Below are positions 56,068 to 64,000 of a stretch of DNA of 64,000 nucleotides, one piece after another; the stretch's first letter is position 1; every line of letters starts with the position of its first letter. Origin of the DNA: Ruegeria lacuscaerulensis (lineage in GTDB: Bacteria; Pseudomonadota; Alphaproteobacteria; Rhodobacterales; Rhodobacteraceae); contig NZ_WQDY01000003.1 of the NCBI RefSeq assembly GCF_013033355.1, forward strand, positions 310,001 through 374,000. The letters run 5' to 3'. Below the pieces are notes generated by a model. That model was not told where the DNA came from. It saw only the letters and a list, made by a program, of their open reading frames with translations, and ran no database searches. A program made the position numbers and the translations under genes.

Positions 56068-57534
56068 ATGAGCAGTCTAATCCCGATCCAGTTTCAGACT
56101 TTTGACGTGGACATGATGGCGCAAGCCGAGGGCCGAGTCGCGATCATTATTTCTGACGAAGGCAAAATGGGTCCTGCCGCGCGCCGGGCCAATCGCCTGA
56201 CCCGCGGTGCTGTCGCGCGGCTGGTCGAAAGCGAACAGTTCGAAAAGGTGAAATCGGGCGAGGTGATCACGTTGGCATGGCCCGGTGGCATGGCGGCCGA
56301 GGCGCTGGATATTCTGATCCTGCCGCGCCGCCCGGATGTGGCCGAGGCCCGCAAGGCTGGTGTCGCGCTTGCGAAACTGGCCGGTGGCAAGGCGCTGCTG
56401 GTGATGGCGGCCAACCAGACTCGCTCCGAGGATCTGGCCATGGGTATCGCTCTGCGCAGTTATGAGTTCGACGCGCACAAGACCAAAGACTCTGATCCAG
56501 CCGCGACGGTCACTATTGCGCATCAGAAATCTGACGAGGTCGAAGCCGCCTTTGCGCCGCTCTATGCTATTGCCGACGGCGTGCGGATGACGCGTGATCT
56601 GACGAATGAGCCCGCCAATATCCTGACAACAACAGAATTCGCTGACCGCTTGGCCGAGATGAAGGATCTGGGCCTCGAGGTTGAGGTTCTGGAAGAAGAC
56701 AAACTGGAAGAGCTGGGAATGCGCACATTACTGAGCGTCGGTCAGGGCTCGGTCAGCCCGTCGAAGGTTGTGGTGATGCAATGGAACGGTGGCGACAAGG
56801 GCGATGCCCCGCTGGCGCTGGTCGGCAAGGGCGTTGTGTTCGATACCGGCGGAATTTCGTTGAAGCCTGCGGGTGGCATGGAAGACATGACCATGGATAT
56901 GGGCGGCGCGGGTGTCGTCGCGGGCACCATGCGCGCGCTGGCCAAGCGCAAGGCCAAGGCCAATGTGGTCGGGCTGGTGGGGCTGGTCGAGAATATGCCC
57001 TCGGGCAATGCCACGCGTCCCGGCGATGTGGTCACGTCGATGAAGGGCGATACGGTCGAGATCATCAACACAGATGCCGAGGGTCGTTTGGTTCTGTGCG
57101 ACGTGATGTGGTACGCGCAGGAGCGGTTCAGCCCTGTAGGCATGGTTGATCTGGCGACCCTGACCGGCGCGATCATCATCGGTCTGGGGCATGAGAATGC
57201 AGGCGTCTTCTCGAACAATGACACGTTCTGCGATGCCTTCCTGAAATCGGCCAAAGCCGAGGACGAAGGCGCGTGGCGGATGCCATTGGGTGCGGCATAT
57301 GACAAGCAGCTTAAGTCTCGCATCGCTGATATGAAGAACGTAGGCGGGCGGCCTGCGGGCTCGATCACCGCTGCGCAGTTCCTGCAGCGTTTCGTGAAAG
57401 AGGAAACGCCGTGGATTCACCTGGATATTGCCGGTGTTGCCTCGGTGGCGTCCGAGACGTCCTATGCTCCGAAGGGTGCAACTGGCTGGGGCGTGCGCGC
57501 GTTGAGCCGTTTTGTGCAGGACAATTTCGAGTAA
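56068..57534 (+). CDS. pepA: Leucyl aminopeptidase
   Basis: The 488-residue M17 peptidase has the metal and catalytic motifs VGKGVVFDTGGISLKPAGGMEDMTMDMGGAG (seen over about 251-281, with the lysine and aspartates) and INTDAEGRLVLCDVM. It removes N-terminal residues from peptides. It is divergent from lptG and is followed by holC at 4 bases. Confidence 0.95.
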   Translation: MSSLIPIQFQTFDVDMMAQAEGRVAIIISDEGKMGPAARRANRLTRGAVARLVESEQFEKVKSGEVITLAWPGGMAAEALDILILPRRPDVAEARKAGVALAKLAGGKALLVMAANQTRSEDLAMGIALRSYEFDAHKTKDSDPAATVTIAHQKSDEVEAAFAPLYAIADGVRMTRDLTNEPANILTTTEFADRLAEMKDLGLEVEVLEEDKLEELGMRTLLSVGQGSVSPSKVVVMQWNGGDKGDAPLALVGKGVVFDTGGISLKPAGGMEDMTMDMGGAGVVAGTMRALAKRKAKANVVGLVGLVENMPSGNATRPGDVVTSMKGDTVEIINTDAEGRLVLCDVMWYAQERFSPVGMVDLATLTGAIIIGLGHENAGVFSNNDTFCDAFLKSAKAEDEGAWRMPLGAAYDKQLKSRIADMKNVGGRPAGSITAAQFLQRFVKEETPWIHLDIAGVASVASETSYAPKGATGWGVRALSRFVQDNFE

Positions 57535-57538
57535 TCGG

Positions 57539-57997
57539 ATGGGTGCCGTCTATTTCTACCACCTGACCCGGCAGCCGCTGGAATACACGCTGCCGGTTTT
57601 GCTGGACAAGGCCCGGCAGGCCGGGTGGAAGATTGTCGTGCGGGGAACAGATCCCGCACGGATGGACTGGCTGGATGAAAAACTGTGGCTGGGGCCGGAT
57701 GACGGGTTCCTGCCGCATGGGCTTGCCGGTGGGCCGCACGATGCGGCGCAGCCCATTTTGCTGACGACCGGACCGGATGTGTCCAATGACCCGGCCTGCG
57801 TAATGGCGGTGGACGGTGCGCAGGTAGGGCCGGACGAAGTGAACGCTCTGGAACGGGTCTGTATACTGTTCGACGGCAATGACGAACAGGCCGTTCAGCA
57901 TGCGCGCGGGCAGTGGAAGGCCCTGACCGGCGCGGGGTGTTCAGCGCAATACTGGTCCGAGGAAGCGGGCCGTTGGGAAAAGAAAGCCGAGGCTTAA
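57539..57997 (+). CDS. holC: DNA polymerase III subunit chi
   Basis: HolC links the clamp loader to SSB. The 152-residue protein has the family start GAVYFYHLTRQPLEYTLPVLLDKA and the later LWLGPDDGFLPHG. The ATG at 57539 lies 4 bases after pepA; the pepA-holC order is conserved in proteobacteria. Confidence 0.92.
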   Translation: MGAVYFYHLTRQPLEYTLPVLLDKARQAGWKIVVRGTDPARMDWLDEKLWLGPDDGFLPHGLAGGPHDAAQPILLTTGPDVSNDPACVMAVDGAQVGPDEVNALERVCILFDGNDEQAVQHARGQWKALTGAGCSAQYWSEEAGRWEKKAEA

Positions 57998-58029
57998 GCC
58001 TTTTGCGCTAGTTTTCAGGAGATCGATAC

Positions 58030-59076
58030 ATGGAAATGAAGCCCTTGGGCCGAACAGGCGTTATGGTGACCGACCTGTGCCTCGGAACAATGACTTTTGG
58101 ATCGCAGACATCCGAGGCGGACGCTCATCGCCAGATGGATATGGCGCTGGATGCTGGGATCAATTTTGTCGATGCGGCCGAAATGTATCCGGTCAACCCC
58201 ATCGCCAAGGAAACCATCGGACGCACCGAAGAATACCTTGGCAACTGGAACGCAGCCAATGCTGCGCGTCGTGAGAGTTATGTTCTGGCGACCAAGCATT
58301 CGGGCGCCGGCATGGTCCATGTCCGAAACGGCGCGCCGATCACCGGTCAGTCGATCCCCGAAGCCATCGAGAATTCGCTGCGACGATTGCAGACCGATTA
58401 CATCGACCTCTACCAGTTCCACTGGCCGAACCGGGGCAGCTATATGTTCCGCCAGAACTGGAACTACGCTCCGTCCGGCAAGAACACGGCCGATGTGTTG
58501 GACAATATGTCGGAATGCCTCGAGGCGCTGCAGGCGCAAGTTGATAAGGGCAATATTCGCGCTTTTGGTCTGTCGAACGAAAGTGCATGGGGCACCGCGC
58601 AGTGGCTGCGTCTGGCCGAGGCAGGCGGTGGACCGCGGGTGGCATCGGTTCAGAACGAGTATTCATTGCTGTGTCGGCATTTCGACACTGACATGGCCGA
58701 ATTGAGTGCGCATGAAGACGTTGGATTGATGGCGTTTTCGCCTCTGGCGGCAGGGTTCCTGACGGGCAAGTATCAAGAGGGCGCAGTTCCCGAGGGCTCG
58801 CGCATGTCCTTCGTGCCCGATATGGGCGGTCGCCACCGTGATCGGGTTTTTACGGCGGTGAGCGCTTATCTGGACATCGCCGAGAGACATGGATTGGACC
58901 CGGTGCATATGGCATTGGCCTGGTGCCGCACGCGCCCATTTGTGATGACGGCCATATTCGGAGCGACAACAGTCGAGCAACTTGCACATATTCTTCACGG
59001 GAAAGAGTTAAAACTTTCCAAAGAAGTGATGCGCGAGATTGGCGATGCGCATCGGGCGCATCCCATGCCGTTCTAA
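58030..59076 (+). CDS. Aldo/keto reductase (Tas-like)
   Basis: The 348-residue NADPH-dependent reductase has the tetrad Asp/Tyr (FVDAAEMYPVNP), Lys (VLATKHSG) and His (YQFHWPNR). The insert with NPIAKETIGRTEEYLGNW and NWNYAPSGKN resembles E. coli Tas. The substrate is unknown. A repeat element copy follows it. Confidence 0.9.
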   Translation: MEMKPLGRTGVMVTDLCLGTMTFGSQTSEADAHRQMDMALDAGINFVDAAEMYPVNPIAKETIGRTEEYLGNWNAANAARRESYVLATKHSGAGMVHVRNGAPITGQSIPEAIENSLRRLQTDYIDLYQFHWPNRGSYMFRQNWNYAPSGKNTADVLDNMSECLEALQAQVDKGNIRAFGLSNESAWGTAQWLRLAEAGGGPRVASVQNEYSLLCRHFDTDMAELSAHEDVGLMAFSPLAAGFLTGKYQEGAVPEGSRMSFVPDMGGRHRDRVFTAVSAYLDIAERHGLDPVHMALAWCRTRPFVMTAIFGATTVEQLAHILHGKELKLSKEVMREIGDAHRAHPMPF

Positions 59077-59096
59077 AATCTTTCCAGAGGTGGATA

Positions 59097-59159
59097 GGGG
59101 GCTCTGCCCCCGCCGCCCGTTCCGGGCGACTCCCCCGAGATATTTTTGGCCAGATGAAG
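59097..59159 (+). repeat. Terminator-like repeat element, copy 5
   Basis: Two hairpins come first: GGGGGC-TCT-GCCCCC (59097-59111) and CGCCCG-TTC-CGGGCG (59114-59128). Then a spacer with CCCCC leads to GAGATATTTTT and GCCAGATGAAG. It follows the aldo/keto reductase gene, in plus orientation. Confidence 0.75.
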
Positions 59160-59169
59160 GGGGATCCGG

Positions 59170-60156
59170 TCAGTGATGGGTGGGGTGCGCGCGCTCTTGC
59201 CTGAGATCGCGGGCAGAAAGGCCGTGGGCGGTGCGAAAGGCGCGGGCAAAGCTGGATTGTGATCCAAAGCCAGTAGCCAGCGCCACATCCATCAACGACA
59301 TGTCTGTGTCGGTGACCAGACGGCGGGCCTCGGCCAGGCGCAGCTGCAGGTAGTGGTCCTGCGGTGTGGTGTTCAGGCGCAGGCGGAATTGTTGCTGCAG
59401 GGTGCGGGGGCTAGTGCCTAGTGTTTCGGCGATATTGGCCAGCGGCAGCGGGTCATCCAGCGCAGATTGCATCAGGCTATTTGCCTTGGCCGTAAGGGCC
59501 GTGTGGCGGTGTGGCGCACCGGTACGGCTTTGTGGTTTTGCGGGGTCTGGCGCGCCGTCATAAAGGAACAGACCAGACACGCGCGCGGCAAAGCCTGCGC
59601 CGTGGCGCGCGGCGATGATGTGCAGCATCATTTCGACCGCCGGGATCGCGCCGCCTGAGGTTAGGCGGTTTTGAGAGACGGTGAAGCGGTCCGGGCGCAC
59701 GTCGACCTCGGGGAAACGGGCTGCGAAATTGTCCAAGTCTTCCCAATGGGTTGTAGCGGCGTGGCCGTCCAGCAGGCCAGCTTCGGCCAGTAGCCAGGGG
59801 CCTCCGTCGATGCCGGCCATTGTGGCGCCGGTGTTTGCGATCCGGCGTAGCCCAGCCAGCAGGCTAGGGGTGGCGTGGCGTGCCAGTTGGAACCCGGCAA
59901 CCACAATCATCAGGTCGCAGCCTTGCAGGCGGGCCAGAGGGATGCCCGGCACGGTCAGGGCGCTGGTCAGCATCGCGGGCTGTGCCGTGGCGGTGACATA
60001 ATCCCAGTCGAAGGCGGGGCGATCGGCCAGACGATTGGCTGCGCGCATGGGGTCTACAGCGGATGCAAAGCTGAGCGTATTGCAGTCGTCCAGCACCAGC
60101 ACCGCGGTTTTCAGGGCGCGATGTTCGGGCTGGAGAATGTTTTTTGCGGATTTCAT
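59170..60156 (-). CDS. GlxA/CdhR-type AraC family regulator
   Basis: The 328-residue regulator has an N-terminal DJ-1/PfpI-like domain (about 15-185) and a C-terminal AraC DNA-binding domain (about 225-325; TSPRTLQQQFRLRLNTTPQDHYLQLRL and VALATGFGSQSSFARAFRTAHG). The nucleophile-elbow Cys of the GATase fold is Asp here (GIDGGPWLLAEAG), as expected in ligand-sensing regulators such as GbdR and CdhR. It is divergent from the carnitine genes, so it probably activates them. The ATG at 60156 is preferred to a TTG at 60192. Confidence 0.85.
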   Translation of the reverse strand: MKSAKNILQPEHRALKTAVLVLDDCNTLSFASAVDPMRAANRLADRPAFDWDYVTATAQPAMLTSALTVPGIPLARLQGCDLMIVVAGFQLARHATPSLLAGLRRIANTGATMAGIDGGPWLLAEAGLLDGHAATTHWEDLDNFAARFPEVDVRPDRFTVSQNRLTSGGAIPAVEMMLHIIAARHGAGFAARVSGLFLYDGAPDPAKPQSRTGAPHRHTALTAKANSLMQSALDDPLPLANIAETLGTSPRTLQQQFRLRLNTTPQDHYLQLRLAEARRLVTDTDMSLMDVALATGFGSQSSFARAFRTAHGLSARDLRQERAHPTHH

Positions 60157-60287
60157 CAAGTTCGATTCGCATTCTGCCAAGTGTTTCCCCAAGGCTGCGT
60201 CAGATTCGCGGGCAACGCAAATCGATTGCCGGGGAGAAGTCTGGGGAAAACTCAGGGCAAAACCGGGTATAAGCTGGGGAGAACGCC
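60157..60287. promoter_or_regulatory. Divergent promoter region of the carnitine operon
   Basis: This 131-base gap should hold both promoters. It has an 8-bp palindrome AATCGATT near 60219-60226 and TATAAG near 60269 that could be a -10 element. The two short GGGGA-containing motifs near 60232 and 60243 are similar. No clear regulator site stands out. Confidence 0.35.
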
Positions 60288-61202
60288 ATGCCTTTGGAAA
60301 TGAACCGCGAGGTCTTTATCACCTGTGCCGTGACCGGCTCGGGCGGGACGCAGGATCGCAGCCCGCATGTGCCGCGCTCGCCGCAGCAGATTGCCGACAG
60401 CGCGATTGCGGCGGCTAAGGCCGGGGCGGCGGTGGTACATTGCCACGTGCGCGACCCCGAGACCGGCGCGCCCAGCCGTCGGCTGGACCTTTATCGCGAG
60501 GTGACAGATCGGATTCGCGACGCGGATGTGGATGTCGTGCTGAACCTGACCGCCGGGATGGGCGGGGATATCGTGTTCGGTGGCGTCGAGAGCCCGTTTC
60601 CGGTGGCTGAGGGCACCGACATGATCGGTGCGTCAGAGCGCGTGGCGCATATCGCGGAGTGCCTGCCCGAGATATGCACGCTGGACTGCGGCACCATGAA
60701 CTTTGCCGAGGCGGACTATGTCATGACCAACACCCCCGGCGCGCTGCGGGCGATGGGGCAGATGATGACGGATATGGGTGTGAAGCCCGAGATTGAAGCT
60801 TTTGACACCGGTCATCTGTGGTTCGCCAAACAGTTGGTGAAAGAGGGAATTCTGGAGCCGAACGCTCTGGTTCAGCTGTGTATGGGGGTGCCGTGGGGCG
60901 CACCGGATGATCTGAACACTTTTATGGCGATGGTGAACAATGTGCCTGATGACTGGACGTTCAGTGCGTTTTCCTTGGGGCGGAACCAGATGGCTTATGT
61001 GGCGGCTACTGTGCTTGCGGGCGGCAACGTGCGTGTGGGGTTGGAAGACAATCTGTGGCTGGACAAGGGTGTTCTGGCTGAGAACTGGCAGTTGGTCGAG
61101 CGTGCGGGGACCATCATTGAAAATATGGGCGCTAAGGTCATTGGGCCTGCTGAGGTACGCAAGAAGCTCGGTTTGACCAAGCGCGCGCCGGTGGCGAAGT
61201 AA
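60288..61202 (+). CDS. BKACE (DUF849) family 3-keto acid cleavage enzyme, probable 3-dehydrocarnitine cleavage
   Basis: The 304-residue TIM-barrel enzyme has the zinc-site motif HCHVRDPETG (about 51-60), ITCAVTGSGG near the start, LNLTAGMGGD and the late GGNVRVGLEDNLWL with Glu. BKACE enzymes cut a 3-keto acid with acetyl-CoA to give acetoacetate and a new acyl-CoA. Next to a carnitine dehydrogenase the expected reaction is 3-dehydrocarnitine + acetyl-CoA to betainyl-CoA + acetoacetate. Confidence 0.85.
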   Translation: MPLEMNREVFITCAVTGSGGTQDRSPHVPRSPQQIADSAIAAAKAGAAVVHCHVRDPETGAPSRRLDLYREVTDRIRDADVDVVLNLTAGMGGDIVFGGVESPFPVAEGTDMIGASERVAHIAECLPEICTLDCGTMNFAEADYVMTNTPGALRAMGQMMTDMGVKPEIEAFDTGHLWFAKQLVKEGILEPNALVQLCMGVPWGAPDDLNTFMAMVNNVPDDWTFSAFSLGRNQMAYVAATVLAGGNVRVGLEDNLWLDKGVLAENWQLVERAGTIIENMGAKVIGPAEVRKKLGLTKRAPVAK

Positions 61203-61209
61203 GCGTGAT

Positions 61210-61255
61210 TGGGGGCCAGCCCCCAAACCCCCGAGGTATTTTTAGCCAGATGAAG
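61210..61255 (+). repeat. Terminator-like repeat element, copy 6
   Basis: Arms TGGGGGC (61210-61216) and GCCCCCA (61219-61225), a spacer with CCCCC, then GAGGTATTTTT and GCCAGATGAAG (to 61255). It sits between two genes of an apparent operon, and the conserved tail (GGATC) runs into the coding region of the next gene. Confidence 0.8.
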
Positions 61256-61267
61256 AGGCGGATCGAC

Positions 61268-62731
61268 TTGAAAACAGCGGCAATCATTGGTGGTGGTGTG
61301 ATCGGCGGCGGATGGGCCGCGCGGTTTTTACTGAACGGGTGGGATGTTCGGGTTTTTGACCCTGATCCTGAGGCTGAGCGCAAGATTGGGGAGGTTCTGG
61401 ACAATGCGCGGCGTTCGTTGCCAGGGCTGAGTGATGTTCCGTTGCCACCCGAGGGTTCTCTGAGTTTTCATGAAGATATGGTTGAGGCCGTGCAGGGCGC
61501 GGAGTGGATTCAGGAAAGTGTGCCCGAGCGGTTGGACCTTAAGTTGAAGGTTTACAAGGGGTTGCAGGAGGCGTGTGATCCGGGCGCGATCATCGGCTCG
61601 TCGACCAGCGGGTTCAAGCCTTCGGAACTGCAGGAGGGCGCGCTGCGGCCTGAACAGATTGTGGTGACGCATCCGTTCAACCCGGTGTACCTGCTACCGC
61701 TGATCGAACTGGTGCCGACGGACAAGAACCCTTCCGACATGGTCGAGCGCGCGCAGGGGCTGTTGAAATCCGTGGGGTTCTTCCCGCTGCACATCAAGAA
61801 AGAGATCGACGCCCATATCGCCGACCGGTTCCTTGAGGCCGTCTGGCGCGAGGCGCTGTGGCTGGTCAGGGACGGCATCGCCACCACCGAAGAGGTGGAT
61901 GAGGCGATCCGTATGGGGTTCGGCATCCGCTGGGCGCAGATGGGCCTGTTCGAGACCTACCGCGTGGCGGGGGGCGAGGCCGGGATGCGGCACTTTATGG
62001 CGCAGTTCGGACCAGCGTTGAAATGGCCCTGGACCAAGCTGATGGACGTGCCCGAGTTCACTGATGAACTGGTCGATATGATCGCCGATCAGTCGGATGC
62101 GCAATCGGGGATGCATTCGATCCGCGAACTGGAGCGGATTCGCGACAACAACCTCGTGGGGATGATGCGCGCGCTCAAGGCGCAAGATTACGGGGCAGGG
62201 GCTGTGCTGAACCAGCATGACGCGATGCTGAAACCCGGTGCGCTGCCGACGATGGAGGAGGCCGATCTGAGCCAACCGATCCTGACCTTGTCGCGCGCGG
62301 TGCCGCTGGATTGGACGGACTATAACGGCCACATGAATGAGGCGCGCTATCTGGAGGCCTTCGCCGCTGCCACCGACCGGTTCATGGAGATCATCGGTTG
62401 TGATGCGGACTATATCGCGTCGGGTGGCAGCTATTTCACCGCTGAGAACCACATCCGCTATGTGGATGAGGTGCATGCAGGCGCAAAGATACAGGTGCGC
62501 ACGCAAATGCTGTTGGGGCAGGGCAAGAAGCTGCACGTTTTCCACAGCATGTACGAGGGCGACAAGCTGCTGGCCACGGGTGAGAGCTTTCTGCTGCATG
62601 TCAGTCTGGACACTCGCCGTCCAAGTGCTCCGTCAGCGCAGATCGAGGCGGCCATGGCCCGTATTGCCGAGGCGCAGGCCGGGTTGCCTTATCCCGAAGG
62701 CGCGGGGGCGGCGATCCGTAAACCTGCATGA
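61268..62731 (+). CDS. L-carnitine dehydrogenase fused to betainyl-CoA thioesterase
   Basis: This is a fusion protein of ~487 residues. The N-terminal part (about 1-315) is a 3-hydroxyacyl-CoA dehydrogenase-type NAD enzyme (KTAAIIGGGVIGGGWAARFL; VTHPFNPVYLLPLIELVP with the catalytic His). The C-terminal part (about 345-470) is a hotdog thioesterase (LDWTDYNGHMNEARYLEAF). It would oxidise L-carnitine to 3-dehydrocarnitine and hydrolyse betainyl-CoA to glycine betaine. The ATG at 61250 lies in the repeat; I prefer TTG 61268, with GAAGAGG upstream. Confidence 0.82.
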   Translation: MKTAAIIGGGVIGGGWAARFLLNGWDVRVFDPDPEAERKIGEVLDNARRSLPGLSDVPLPPEGSLSFHEDMVEAVQGAEWIQESVPERLDLKLKVYKGLQEACDPGAIIGSSTSGFKPSELQEGALRPEQIVVTHPFNPVYLLPLIELVPTDKNPSDMVERAQGLLKSVGFFPLHIKKEIDAHIADRFLEAVWREALWLVRDGIATTEEVDEAIRMGFGIRWAQMGLFETYRVAGGEAGMRHFMAQFGPALKWPWTKLMDVPEFTDELVDMIADQSDAQSGMHSIRELERIRDNNLVGMMRALKAQDYGAGAVLNQHDAMLKPGALPTMEEADLSQPILTLSRAVPLDWTDYNGHMNEARYLEAFAAATDRFMEIIGCDADYIASGGSYFTAENHIRYVDEVHAGAKIQVRTQMLLGQGKKLHVFHSMYEGDKLLATGESFLLHVSLDTRRPSAPSAQIEAAMARIAEAQAGLPYPEGAGAAIRKPA

Positions 62732-63489
62732 GCGGGCGGGTTCTGATCACGGCCGGGGCCTCGGGCGTCGGCCGGGCCATGGCCGAGGCTTTCGACGCCG
62801 TTGGCGCGCAGGTCTGGGTGGTCGATCTGGATGCAGAGGCGTTAGGTGCTTGCCCGAGCCATTGGAAACGGTCGCAGGTGGATGTGGCGGATGAGCCCTC
62901 GGTTGCCGACCTGTTCGCCGAGATTGCAGCGCAATGGGGCGGGTTGGATACGCTCTGCGCGAATGCCGGGATCGCCGGGCCGACGGCGTTGGTCGAGGAT
63001 GTGGCGCTTGACGAATGGCGTGCCTGTCTGGCGGTCAACCTTGAGGGGGCGTTTTTATGCGCGAAATACGCGGCACCGATCCTCAAGCGTCAGGGCAGTG
63101 GGGCGATCATCATCACCTCGTCTACGGCCGGGCAATACGGATATCCCAATCGCGCGCCCTATGCGGCGGCGAAATGGGGTGTCATCGGGCTGGCCAAAAC
63201 GCTGGCGATGGAGCTTGGCCCCCACGGCGTGCGTTGCAACACGATCTGCCCCGGCGCGGTCGAAGGCCCCCGGATGGAGGGCGTTCTGGCCCGCGAGGCC
63301 AACGCCAAAGGCATGACCCGCGACCAGGTATATAACGGCTATGCCGCAGGCACCTCGATGGGGCGGTTTGTCGAGGGGCGCGACATTGCCGATATGGCCG
63401 TGTTTCTGGCGTCAGACGCGGCGCGGCTGGTATCTGGGCAAGTGATCGCGGTGGACGGGCATACCGTCAACCCCGACCCCAAGATTTAG
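62728..63489 (+). CDS. SDR family oxidoreductase of the carnitine operon
   Basis: The 253-residue protein has the cofactor motif TAGASGVGRA (about 8-17), Asp36 (VVDLDAE, NAD), NAGIAG, and catalytic Ser-Tyr-Lys in TSSTAGQYGYPNRAPYAAAK. It overlaps the fusion gene by 4 bases, so it acts in the same pathway; a D-carnitine or other carnitine-related dehydrogenase is possible but unproven. Confidence 0.83.
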   Translation: MSGRVLITAGASGVGRAMAEAFDAVGAQVWVVDLDAEALGACPSHWKRSQVDVADEPSVADLFAEIAAQWGGLDTLCANAGIAGPTALVEDVALDEWRACLAVNLEGAFLCAKYAAPILKRQGSGAIIITSSTAGQYGYPNRAPYAAAKWGVIGLAKTLAMELGPHGVRCNTICPGAVEGPRMEGVLAREANAKGMTRDQVYNGYAAGTSMGRFVEGRDIADMAVFLASDAARLVSGQVIAVDGHTVNPDPKI

Positions 63490-63668
63490 CCCTGATTGGG
63501 GCCGCGAATCTGGCGGATGGTCTGACGGACCGCCTGCCAATCCTGCGCCTGTTGCATATTCCCGGCGGCCTCGCATTCGCGCATCTTCTGCGCGGCTTCA
63601 GCCTCGGCTCTGTCTCCGTGGGCGGAATATAAGGCCCGTGCGTATTGGGCGGTTTGCATTGCGTCCAT
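63486..63668 (-). CDS. Small hypothetical protein (60 aa)
   Basis: The 60-residue protein is helical and polar (MDAMQTAQYARALYSAHGDR through QDWQAVRQTIRQIRG), without a signal or membrane segment. The ATG has AGGAG 7 bases upstream. Its stop overlaps the SDR stop by 4 bases. I do not recognise a function. Confidence 0.65.
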   Translation of the reverse strand: MDAMQTAQYARALYSAHGDRAEAEAAQKMRECEAAGNMQQAQDWQAVRQTIRQIRGPNQG

Positions 63669-63739
63669 TCCTGTGCTCCTCCGTTCATAATCGGATTGCG
63701 AAAGGGTTCGCGCCCAGCGACGTTAGCACAGGATTGAGT

Positions 63740-64000
63740 TTAACGCATACTGTCACGTAATGCGCGCAGATGGCCGGGAAAATCCCGCGCGGTGACGTCG
63801 GCCTCGCGGACCAGAGTGTCAAAATGCCGGGTGAACGTTTCGATCCGGTCGCGGTCGCGGAACGCCATATAGTGGCTGCCCGCATAGAACACGCAGAGCA
63901 AGGGGCCAAAGATCGTGACTGGTGCCGAATAAAGCCTTTTTGCATCAAACAGATAGATGCGCAGGCGGGGATAGAGTTGGTCGCACAGAGCAAGTAGATG
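63740..64000 (-). CDS. Partial hypothetical protein (C-terminal 86 residues)
   Basis: This frame is open from the right window edge to a TAA at 63740. The visible part begins HLLALCDQLYPRLRIYLFDA and ends DFPGHLRALRDSMR. It has no stop over 86 codons, and its composition fits a real gene better than the overlapping frame at 63685-63993. I tentatively liken it to the C-terminus of small helix-turn-helix regulators of roseobacters, but the diagnostic N-terminus is outside the window. Confidence 0.6.
   Translation of the reverse strand, partial: HLLALCDQLYPRLRIYLFDAKRLYSAPVTIFGPLLCVFYAGSHYMAFRDRDRIETFTRHFDTLVREADVTARDFPGHLRALRDSMR

Noticed and set aside
63685..63993. Minus-strand frame of 102 codons at the right end
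   Set aside because: It has many Ser/Arg/Cys residues typical of a shadow frame; the overlapping frame ending at 63740 is open to the window edge and looks more protein-like.

Overview
This window is a stretch of alphaproteobacterial chromosome, most probably from the Rhodobacterales (roseobacter group). The evidence is high GC and several gene blocks typical of that order: argS-SPOR-nagZ-scpA-scpB, yceD-rpmF-plsX-fabH-ihfA-merR, and lptG-lptD-surA-pdxA-ksgA beside pepA-holC. A DksA with only one zinc-finger cysteine and a Mur/Fur-type regulator also fit. It is almost wholly housekeeping DNA. I saw no prophage, insertion sequence, rRNA or CRISPR array, and only one tRNA (Pro, anticodon GGG).

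Layout. 1-2.2 kb: the end of an rRNA methyltransferase, a PIN protein, an M48 protease and a GFA protein. 2.2-6.3 kb, minus strand: a MoxR ATPase and a CoxE-like VWA protein with an acetyltransferase, a DUF2927 lipoprotein and a 56-residue membrane microprotein between them. 6.7-11.5 kb: dksA, an FAD monooxygenase, xthA, erpA, dgt and a secreted protein. 11.6-17.3 kb: argS to scpB and a small protein. 17.3-22.6 kb, minus strand: a double-length dCTP deaminase, tRNA-Pro and the lipid/ribosome/IHF block. 22.7-26.4 kb: bamE, an olsB-like acyltransferase, an ABC-F ATPase and an acetyltransferase. 26.4-32.4 kb: an SDR, a secreted glycine-repeat protein, tyrS, anmK and a metzincin-like protease in a locally AT-rich patch. 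32.4-37.5 kb: desaturase, cupin, selO, a cyclase-FHA fusion, an EEP-family protein and fur/mur. 37.6-46.6 kb: a DMT exporter, eno, a small lipoprotein, a nucleoside hydrolase, mazG, an M20 hydrolase and two tandem ureohydrolases. 46.7-49.4 kb: prfA, prmC and a DUF4167 protein. 49.4-58 kb: the outer-membrane/LPS block and pepA-holC. 58-64 kb: an aldo/keto reductase, then a probable carnitine-to-glycine-betaine operon with a divergent regulator.

The most notable observations are these. (1) Six intergenic copies of a repeat with a GC hairpin, a spacer with a second C-run, a T-tract and a conserved tail; one copy runs into the start of the carnitine dehydrogenase gene. (2) lptF is absent from its usual place; a 37-codon reading frame with a strong ribosome-binding site sits there and overlaps lptG by four bases. 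(3) A carnitine dehydrogenase-thioesterase fusion lies between a BKACE gene and an SDR gene. (4) A LacI-type palindrome lies upstream of eno. (5) A secreted protein is built of two nested orders of glycine repeats. Function calls come from motifs and context read by eye; no database search was run.
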